Part shown: piece after piece, positions 1 to 4,578 of the stretch
How the letters are laid out: each line of letters begins with the position of its first letter
Position numbering within the stretch: the stretch's first letter is position 1
Origin: Giesbergeria sp.
GTDB taxonomy: Bacteria > Pseudomonadota > Gammaproteobacteria > Burkholderiales > Burkholderiaceae_C
Direction of reading: 5' to 3'
DNA length: 5,912 bases
Assembly (NCBI GenBank): GCA_017987055.1
Contig: JAGNUJ010000098.1
Coordinates: 1 to 5,912, forward strand
Program-made: the position numbers and the translations under genes
The notes under the pieces: generated by a model
What the model saw: the letters and a program-made list of their open reading frames with translations, nothing else
What the model was told of the DNA's origin: nothing
Database searches by the model: none

Positions 1-154
1 TTTGGGCGCGGGCCACGTCCAAGTCGGCCACCATAGTGATCTCAATCCCACGGCCTGCGCGGCGGCAAATTTCTTCTTGATTGCGCTGCAGCACGTTGAA
101 CACGCCACTGCCTACGGTGCCAATGCCAAACAAGCCTACTTGGATCGATTTCAT
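1..154 (-). CDS. hom: Homoserine dehydrogenase, N-terminal 51 residues (cut by left window edge)
   Basis: This enzyme reduces aspartate semialdehyde to homoserine with NAD(P)H in the cytoplasm, the branch point to threonine and methionine. Seen: reading down from ATG at 152-154 the protein begins MKSIQVGLFGIGTVGSGV. This is a Rossmann beta-strand followed by the dinucleotide-binding GxGxxG motif (GIGTVG, residues 10-15). A second strand then ends in the acidic pattern ITMVADLDVARAQ (residues 39-51). These match the start of proteobacterial Hom. Only 51 of about 435 usual residues are present; the reading frame is open to the edge. It lies 88 bp downstream of alaA on the same strand, a common betaproteobacterial arrangement (alaA-hom-thrC), so co-transcription is likely. 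I see no clear Shine-Dalgarno in front of the ATG. Gene identity is confident; the catalytic domain is not visible. Confidence 0.9.
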   Translation of the reverse strand, partial: MKSIQVGLFGIGTVGSGVFNVLQRNQEEICRRAGRGIEITMVADLDVARAQ

Positions 155-176
155 ACAGAATTACCAGTAAAAAGAG

Positions 177-225
177 GCTGTAACGCCCGCTGGGCGTGCG
201 CTAGCAGCTATTAAAAAATGAGTGA
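177..225 (-). repeat. Dispersed imperfect palindrome, copy 1 (between alaA and hom)
   Basis: Read on the minus strand this element follows the alaA stop. Positions 195-211 (cgtgcgctagcagctat) are a perfect 17-base inverted copy of 4535-4551. Homology extends to 31 aligned positions (195-225 against 4521-4551, about 27 identical, no gap). A 6-bp perfect stem, ACGCCC 183-188 with GGGCGT 192-197 around a 3-base loop, sits at the centre. An outer stem GCTG 177-180 / CAGC 205-208 extends it imperfectly. On the minus strand a T-rich run (complement of 169-174) follows a few bases after the structure, so it could act as a weak terminator or 3'-end processing signal. I recall similar elements as abundant in Comamonadaceae genomes; that is memory, not a search. 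Confidence 0.6.
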
Positions 226-242
226 ATAGAAGAAAAAAGCGA

Positions 243-1472
243 TTACACCTTGGCGTGGCGGCGGCGGTACTTTTCCAAAAAGCCGGCCACGCGCTGAATC
301 GCCTCGCGCAAGTCGCCCTCGTGCGGCAAAAAGACGATGCGAAAGTGGTCGGGCGCGTGCCAGTTAAAGCCGGTGCCCTGCACCAGCATCACCTTGGTTT
401 CTTGCAGCAGCTCCAAGAAAAACTGCTGGTCGTCAGCGATTGGGTAAATCTCGGGATCCAGGCGCGGAAACATGTACAGCGCCGCTTGCGGCTTGACGCA
501 GGTCACGCCCGGAATTTGCGTGATCAGCTGGTGCGCCAAGTCGCGTTGCAGGCGCAGGCGGCCGCCTTCACCGACCAGCTCGTCAATGCTTTGGTGCCCG
601 CCCAGCGCCGTTTGAATCGCCCACTGGCCCGGCACGTTGGAGCACAGGCGCATGTTCGAGAGCATGTTCAGCCCCTCGATGTAGTCTTTGGCCGGCTTTT
701 TGTCGCCCGAGACCACCATCCAGCCGGCGCGGTAGCCGCACGAGCGGTAGGCCTTGGAGAGCGAATTGAAGGTCAGCGTCAGCACGTCGGTGGACAAACT
801 GGCCAGCGGCGTGTGGCGCGCGCCGTCGTAGAGCACCTTGTCGTAGACCTCGTCGGCAAAAATCACCAAACCATGTTCGCGGGCAATGGCGACGATGCCT
901 TTGAGCAGCGCGTCGGAGTACAGCGCGCCGGTCGGGTTGTTGGGGTTGATGACGACGATGCCCTTGGTACGCGGCGTGATTTTGGCGCGGATGTCGTCCA
1001 AATTGGGCATCCAGCCATTGGCCTCGTCGCACAAATAATGCACTGGCGTGCCACCCGACAAACTGGCCGCCGCCGTCCACAGCGGGTAGTCGGGCGAGGG
1101 CAGCAGCAGCTCATCGCCGTTATCGAGCAGCGCATTGGTGGCCATAACGATCAGCTCGCTGGCACCGTTGCCCAGATAAATATCCTCTAGCGTGACGCCC
1201 TTGACGCCTTGCTTTTGCGTCTCGTGCATCACCGCCTTGCGCGCAGCAAAAATGCCTTTGCTGTCCGAGTAACCCGCCGAATTGGGCAGGTTGCGGATCA
1301 TGTCCTGCTGCACCTCTTCGGGGGCGTCAAAGCCAAACACCGCCAAGTTGCCGATGTTGAGCTTGATGATTTTGTGCCCGTCCTCCTCCATCTGCTTGGC
1401 CGCATCCATGATGGGGCCACGGATGTCATAACAGACGTTAGCGAGCTTGGCGGATTTGAGGATGGGTTTCAT
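243..1472 (-). CDS. alaA: Alanine-synthesizing glutamate-pyruvate aminotransferase (AlaA-type, class I PLP enzyme)
   Basis: A cytoplasmic PLP enzyme transferring the amino group of glutamate to pyruvate to make alanine. The 409-residue product is full length for AlaA (about 405) and closely resembles E. coli AlaA (YfbQ) throughout, for example KSAKLANVCYDIRGP at 6-20 and ITPRTKGIVVINPNNPTGA at 165-183. Fold-type I landmarks are all present: Asn179 in NPNNPTG, Asp207 and Tyr210 in FADEVY for the cofactor ring, Lys240 in NSLSKAYR as Schiff-base lysine, Arg248 in YRAGW for the cofactor phosphate, and Arg378 in DHFRIV for the substrate carboxylate. The chosen ATG (1470-1472) aligns with the E. 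coli start, although no Shine-Dalgarno is obvious upstream. The stop is TAA at 243-245. It heads a minus-strand pair with hom and is divergent from the Mth938-like gene. Orthologues in this group are often called AlaT or 'pyridoxal phosphate-dependent aminotransferase'; the exact substrate is inferred by homology. Confidence 0.94.
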   Translation of the reverse strand: MKPILKSAKLANVCYDIRGPIMDAAKQMEEDGHKIIKLNIGNLAVFGFDAPEEVQQDMIRNLPNSAGYSDSKGIFAARKAVMHETQKQGVKGVTLEDIYLGNGASELIVMATNALLDNGDELLLPSPDYPLWTAAASLSGGTPVHYLCDEANGWMPNLDDIRAKITPRTKGIVVINPNNPTGALYSDALLKGIVAIAREHGLVIFADEVYDKVLYDGARHTPLASLSTDVLTLTFNSLSKAYRSCGYRAGWMVVSGDKKPAKDYIEGLNMLSNMRLCSNVPGQWAIQTALGGHQSIDELVGEGGRLRLQRDLAHQLITQIPGVTCVKPQAALYMFPRLDPEIYPIADDQQFFLELLQETKVMLVQGTGFNWHAPDHFRIVFLPHEGDLREAIQRVAGFLEKYRRRHAKV

Positions 1473-1536
1473 GCGCAGTCAGTGCTAGGGTCAAGGCCAA
1501 ATCGTTGCCACCACAGGGCAGCAGCACGGCGAAACC

Positions 1537-1542
1537 TATAAT
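1537..1542 (+). promoter_or_regulatory. Candidate -10 element in the alaA / Mth938-like divergent spacer
   Basis: A perfect consensus TATAAT lies 62 bases ahead of the ATG at 1605 in the 132-bp divergent spacer (1473-1604). No convincing -35 hexamer occurs 15-19 bases upstream and no extended -10 TG is present, so the assignment rests on the -10 alone. I found no equally good promoter for the divergent alaA transcript in this spacer. Confidence 0.35.
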
Positions 1543-1604
1543 TTGACCACAATTGCGCCCACCCAAACCGGGGTTGTGCGCATGACATTACCCAGCGAGC
1601 CGCC

Positions 1605-1985
1605 ATGAAAATCAACGCCGACCTTCCCGAAGTACACAGCATTACCGGTTACGGCCCCGGCTGGATTGGTATTGGCAACGAGAAAATTACCGAAAGCGTG
1701 ATTTTGAGTTCGCGCGGCCTGCGCATCGCTTGGCCGTGCGCACGCTTTGAAGATTTGACGCCTGAGCACTTTGCCCAACTGGCACCGCTAGAGGCGGAAT
1801 TGGTGGTTTTTGGCAGCGGGGCGCGCACCCGTTTTGCCAAGCCGCAATGGCTACAGCCGCTGATGGCACGGCAAATTGGCGTCGAGTCGATGGACACGCA
1901 CGCAGCGTGCCGAACCTTCAATATTTTGGCCGGCGAAGGGCGCCACGTTATCGCCGCCTTAGTCTTGGAAGGGGCGTCGCTTTGA
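1605..1985 (+). CDS. Mth938-like domain protein (DUF498 / NDUFAF3 family)
   Basis: A 126-residue soluble protein of the Mth938-like family, a single small alpha/beta domain whose eukaryotic relative NDUFAF3 is a complex I assembly factor. The bacterial function is not established. Family hallmarks visible are GYGPGWIGIGNEKI at 15-28, the strand and turn ELVVFGSGARTRF at 65-77, and the signature GVESMDTHAACRTFNILAGE at 92-111 followed by RHVIAALV. Length is typical (about 120-130) and there is no signal peptide or membrane segment. ATG 1605 is the only start fitting the family N-terminus; the ribosome site is weak. An out-of-frame 8-codon ORF (1582-1608) ends across this start codon, probably by chance. 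The gene precedes bcp on the same strand by 114 bp. That gap carries its own promoter, so bcp need not depend on this transcript. Family assignment is secure; role unknown. Confidence 0.9.
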   Translation: MKINADLPEVHSITGYGPGWIGIGNEKITESVILSSRGLRIAWPCARFEDLTPEHFAQLAPLEAELVVFGSGARTRFAKPQWLQPLMARQIGVESMDTHAACRTFNILAGEGRHVIAALVLEGASL

Positions 1986-2011
1986 CGTGAGGGGGTGTTT
2001 CAGGGTAAAAT
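1982..2011 (+). promoter_or_regulatory. Sigma70-type promoter for bcp
   Basis: TTGACG (1982-1987) is separated by 18 bases from TAAAAT (2006-2011), matching the sigma70 consensus at 5 of 6 positions in each hexamer. The -35 overlaps the stop codon of the upstream gene. Transcription would start near 2018, giving a 5' leader of about 80 bases before the bcp ATG. The rest of the spacer to 2099 shows no strong hairpin. No recognisable OxyR site was identified by eye. Confidence 0.55.
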
Positions 2012-2099
2012 TGCCAGTTGCAGCCGCGGAATTGAAGAATAAGAACAACCAATTTGCCCCGGATTTTCAACGAATTTACCCAGAGAGATCCAAATTTAT

Positions 2100-2585
2100 A
2101 TGGCGATCGTTGTCAACAAACTACTTCCCGAATTTGAATCCGTCGCTACTGGCGGACTGCGAGTATCCAATACTTCGCACCTCGGTCAGGTGATGGTTTT
2201 GTATTTCTATCCTAAGGATCATACCCCCGGGTGTACCACAGAGGCGATGCAATTTCGCGATAAATACAAAGATTTTGTTAAATTGGGCGCTGCAGTGTTT
2301 GGCGTTTCGCGCGACAACATGAAATCGCACGATGAATTCAAGCAAAATCTCGAATTGCCATTCGAGCTGGTCGCTGACACCGAAGAGAAAATGTGCCATA
2401 TGTTTGGCGTCGTGAAAAACAAAATCATGTACGGCAAAAAGGTCAAAGGCATTGAGCGCAGCACCTTTTTGATTAACGAGGAAGGTATTTTGACGCACGA
2501 ATGGCGCGGCCTGAAAGTGCCCGGCCACGTCGAAGAAGTGCTCAAGGCGATTAAGTCGCTCAACGCGCTGAAAAAGGCCGCCTGA
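2100..2585 (+). CDS. bcp: Thiol peroxidase of the Bcp/PrxQ peroxiredoxin family
   Basis: A cytoplasmic thiol-dependent peroxidase that reduces hydrogen peroxide and organic hydroperoxides and is recycled by thioredoxin or a similar reductant. The 161-residue product is normal length. The active-site pattern PxxxTxxC is YPKDHTPGC, with Pro38, Thr42 and the peroxidatic Cys45. The conserved Arg120 of ERSTFLI completes the site. The resolving cysteine of E. coli Bcp, five residues after the peroxidatic one, is replaced by Met50 (CTTEAM). The only other cysteine is Cys99 (KMCHMFGV), matching E. coli Cys99. The enzyme may therefore work as a 1-Cys peroxiredoxin or resolve through Cys99 or a partner. 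A purine-rich agagaga at 2082-2088 is the likely ribosome site, slightly distant from the ATG. The gene has its own promoter and ends about 100 bp before a terminator, so it is probably monocistronic or shares read-through from the Mth938-like gene. Confidence 0.95.
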   Translation: MAIVVNKLLPEFESVATGGLRVSNTSHLGQVMVLYFYPKDHTPGCTTEAMQFRDKYKDFVKLGAAVFGVSRDNMKSHDEFKQNLELPFELVADTEEKMCHMFGVVKNKIMYGKKVKGIERSTFLINEEGILTHEWRGLKVPGHVEEVLKAIKSLNALKKAA

Positions 2586-2681
2586 GCCCAAACCACCGCC
2601 CTGTAAGGGTACAACCGCTGTCATCCGTGACTGCATAATGGCTCTATCCCTTGAGCCGCACACTGCTCTATTTTTGCAACT

Positions 2682-2710
2682 AAGCCGCCTGGGTCACCAT
2701 GCGGCTTTTT
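2682..2710 (+). terminator. Rho-independent terminator after bcp
   Basis: AAGCCGC (2682-2688) pairs perfectly with GCGGCTT (2701-2707) around a 12-base loop, and the 3' arm runs into five T (2706-2710). It separates bcp from phoH. A second small hairpin, GGCTC 2640-2644 / GAGCC 2653-2657, lies upstream without a T-run. Nothing else stands out between 2586 and 2681. Confidence 0.82.
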
Positions 2711-2712
2711 GC

Positions 2713-2729
2713 TATTTGTCACCCAAATA
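2713..2729. repeat. Short perfect inverted repeat upstream of phoH
   Basis: TATTTG (2713-2718) and CAAATA (2724-2729) form a perfect 6-bp inverted repeat with a 5-base spacer, 24 bases before the phoH ATG and just after the bcp terminator. It lies where the phoH promoter must be, so it could be an operator half-site pair, or it may be chance in AT-rich promoter DNA. No clear -35/-10 pair for phoH could be assigned. Confidence 0.3.
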
Positions 2730-2752
2730 ATCCAGCCTGAGGCCTTTGCACC

Positions 2753-4444
2753 ATGCCCCTGCCCCCAGCCCCCACCCGCCGTGCCGCCATACTGGCGCCA
2801 GAAGCCTACAACGTCACTGCCGCAGTCGCCGCTAAGACACGCAAAACCGTGGCAGACGAGACCGCAACTGTTGCCATAGCTGAAGCGGCCACCGCCGCGC
2901 CCTTAGCAGAAACCACCGCCCGCCCTGCAGTGCGCAAAACCGCGCCTGCCGCTAAACCACGCCGCAGCAGCGCTGCCGCAGCGCAAGAAGCCACGCCAGT
3001 CGCACCGGCTACCGCAGCCACCCCAGCACGCAGCCGCAAAGCGCGCAGCGACAGACCTCCCAAGCTGTTTGTACTCGATACCAACGTGCTGCTGCACGAC
3101 CCGACCAGCCTGTTTCGCTTTGAAGAGCACGACATCTACCTGCCGATGATCGTGCTGGAAGAGCTGGACGCGCACAAAAAAGGCATGACCGAAGTCGCCC
3201 GCAACGCCCGCCAAATCAGCCGCTCGCTCGACGCGCTGGCTGCTACCAGCGGCGCGGACATGGCGCGCGGTTTGAAGCTCGATTCGACCGGCCAGCGCAG
3301 CGCCACCGGCTGCCTGTTCTTCCAGACCACGGCGCTGGACTACCGCCTGCCCAGCAGCTTGCCGCAAGGCAAGGCCGACAACCAAATTTTGGGCGTGGTC
3401 GAAGCCCTGCGCCAACAGCACGCCGGGCGCGAAGTGGTACTGGTGTCCAAAGACATCAACATGCGTGTCAAAGCGCGCGCCTTGGGCCTGCCCGCCGAGG
3501 ACTACCAAAGCGACAAGGTGCTGGCCGACGACGACCTGCTGTATTCGGGCATGTTGGTGCTACCGGCTGATTTCTGGAGCAGCCACAGCAAATCGATGGA
3601 AAGCTGGCAAAGCGGCGCACACACCTACTACCGCATCAGCGGCCCCATCGTGCCGCAGTTGATGATCAACCAGTTCGTCTACTTTGAAGCCGCTGGCGAG
3701 CCCAGCCTGTACGCGCGCGTCAGCGAAATCCGCGACAAAACGGCGGTGCTGAAAACCCTCAAAGACTACGGCCACGCCAAGAACGCTGTCTGGGGCGTCA
3801 CCACGCGCAACCGCGAGCAAAACTTTGCGGTGAACCTGCTGATGGACCCGGAAATCGACTTCGTCACCCTCGCCGGCACCGCAGGCACCGGCAAGACGCT
3901 GATGGCACTGGCCGCCGGCCTGACGCAGGTGCTGGACGAGCGCCGCTACACCGAAATCATCATGACCCGCGCCACCGTCAGCGTCGGCGAGGACATCGGC
4001 TTTTTGCCCGGCACCGAGGAAGAAAAAATGGGCCCGTGGATGGGTGCGCTCGACGATAACCTCGAATTTCTGGCCAAGGGCGACGGCGGCAACGCCGGCG
4101 AATGGGGGCGCGCTGCCACCAACGAACTGATCCGCAGCCGCATCAAAATCAAGAGCATGAACTTCATGCGCGGGCGCACGTTTATGAACAAATACGTGAT
4201 CATCGACGAGGCGCAAAACCTAACGCCCAAGCAGATGAAAACGCTGATCACCCGCGCCGGCCCCGGCACCAAAATCATCTGCATGGGCAACTTGGCGCAG
4301 ATCGATACGCCGTATTTGACCGAAGGCTCCTCGGGCTTGACCTTTGCCGTAGATCGCTTCAAAGGCTGGGCGCACAGCGGCCACATCACGCTGGCGCGCG
4401 GCGAGCGCTCGCGTCTGGCGGACTTTGCCAGCGAAGTGCTGTGA
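2753..4444 (+). CDS. phoH: PIN domain-PhoH ATPase fusion protein (PhoH2-like) with long basic N-terminal tail
   Basis: A cytoplasmic fusion of a PIN-type ribonuclease domain to a PhoH-type P-loop ATPase. Characterised PhoH2 proteins are reported to unwind and cleave RNA; activity here is by homology. Domains in the 563-residue product: residues 1-103 are an Ala/Thr/Pro tail with many Lys/Arg and no predicted fold. The PIN domain spans about 104-240, with acidic residues Asp109 (LDTNVLL), Glu136/Glu137 (LEELD), Asp209 (KADNQIL) and Asp234 (SKDINMR). A linker runs about 245-350, and the PhoH ATPase about 352-563, with Walker A GTAGTGKT (375-382) and Walker B VIIDEAQN (482-489, Asp485/Glu486). 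The ATG at 2753 is preceded by GAGG (2739-2742). The next in-frame Met is residue 132, inside the PIN domain, so the tail is translated unless a GTG (codon 33 or 60) is used. The gene is monocistronic, between two terminators. The name phoH is the customary one; phosphate regulation is not shown. Confidence 0.93.
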   Translation: MPLPPAPTRRAAILAPEAYNVTAAVAAKTRKTVADETATVAIAEAATAAPLAETTARPAVRKTAPAAKPRRSSAAAAQEATPVAPATAATPARSRKARSDRPPKLFVLDTNVLLHDPTSLFRFEEHDIYLPMIVLEELDAHKKGMTEVARNARQISRSLDALAATSGADMARGLKLDSTGQRSATGCLFFQTTALDYRLPSSLPQGKADNQILGVVEALRQQHAGREVVLVSKDINMRVKARALGLPAEDYQSDKVLADDDLLYSGMLVLPADFWSSHSKSMESWQSGAHTYYRISGPIVPQLMINQFVYFEAAGEPSLYARVSEIRDKTAVLKTLKDYGHAKNAVWGVTTRNREQNFAVNLLMDPEIDFVTLAGTAGTGKTLMALAAGLTQVLDERRYTEIIMTRATVSVGEDIGFLPGTEEEKMGPWMGALDDNLEFLAKGDGGNAGEWGRAATNELIRSRIKIKSMNFMRGRTFMNKYVIIDEAQNLTPKQMKTLITRAGPGTKIICMGNLAQIDTPYLTEGSSGLTFAVDRFKGWAHSGHITLARGERSRLADFASEVL

Positions 4445-4469
4445 CCCCATAACGCTGCACGCGCCAACC

Positions 4470-4500
4470 AAAAGAGCTGTCCATTGGGCAGCTCTTTTTT
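4470..4500 (+). terminator. Strong rho-independent terminator after phoH, possibly bidirectional
   Basis: AAAAGAGCTG (4470-4479) pairs perfectly over 10 bp with CAGCTCTTTT (4489-4498) around a 9-base loop, and the run of six T (4495-4500) follows. It lies 25 bases after the phoH stop. On the opposite strand the hairpin is followed by four T, so it may also stop transcripts of the convergent dnaB. Confidence 0.9.
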
Positions 4501-4520
4501 ACGCTGTTACCCAACGCTAA

Positions 4521-4571
4521 TCACTATTTTATTCATAGCTGCTAGCGCACGTATCTAAAGGGCTAGAGGCC
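4521..4571 (+). repeat. Dispersed imperfect palindrome, copy 2 (between phoH and dnaB)
   Basis: Positions 4535-4551 are the perfect inverted copy of 195-211, and the match extends through 4521-4551. The right arm GCTAG (4562-4566) pairs with CTAGC (4542-4546). The stem continues imperfectly through 4538-4540 and 4568-4570. It is followed by a short T-run (4573-4576) that reaches almost to the dnaB stop at 4579. Read in the plus direction it follows phoH as copy 1 follows alaA, so both copies have the same orientation relative to the preceding gene. Confidence 0.6.
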
Positions 4572-4578
4572 ATTTTGG

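Noticed and set aside
155..214. Strong terminator between alaA and hom on the minus strand
   Set aside because: The 6-bp central stem is not directly followed by T; the T-run comes several bases later. alaA-hom is usually an operon. Kept only as a repeat element with possible weak termination.
222..1190. Long plus-strand open frame opposite alaA (322 codons)
   Set aside because: It is the antisense of a clearly real, full-length aminotransferase in GC-rich DNA. Its product is Gln/Val/Arg/His-rich with no recognisable domain, typical of a shadow frame.
1543..1571. Second plus-strand promoter using TTGACC at 1543-1548
   Set aside because: No -10-like hexamer occurs 16-18 bases downstream; the sequence there is GC-rich (aaaccggg).
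2030..2062. gaattg…caattt inverted repeat in the bcp leader
   Set aside because: Arms are only 5 bp, AT-rich and separated by a long loop; not distinguishable from chance.
3560..4216. Minus-strand open frame opposite phoH (218 codons)
   Set aside because: Antisense shadow of the PhoH ATPase domain. No domain or ribosome site is seen, and the residue composition reflects the codon bias of the real gene.
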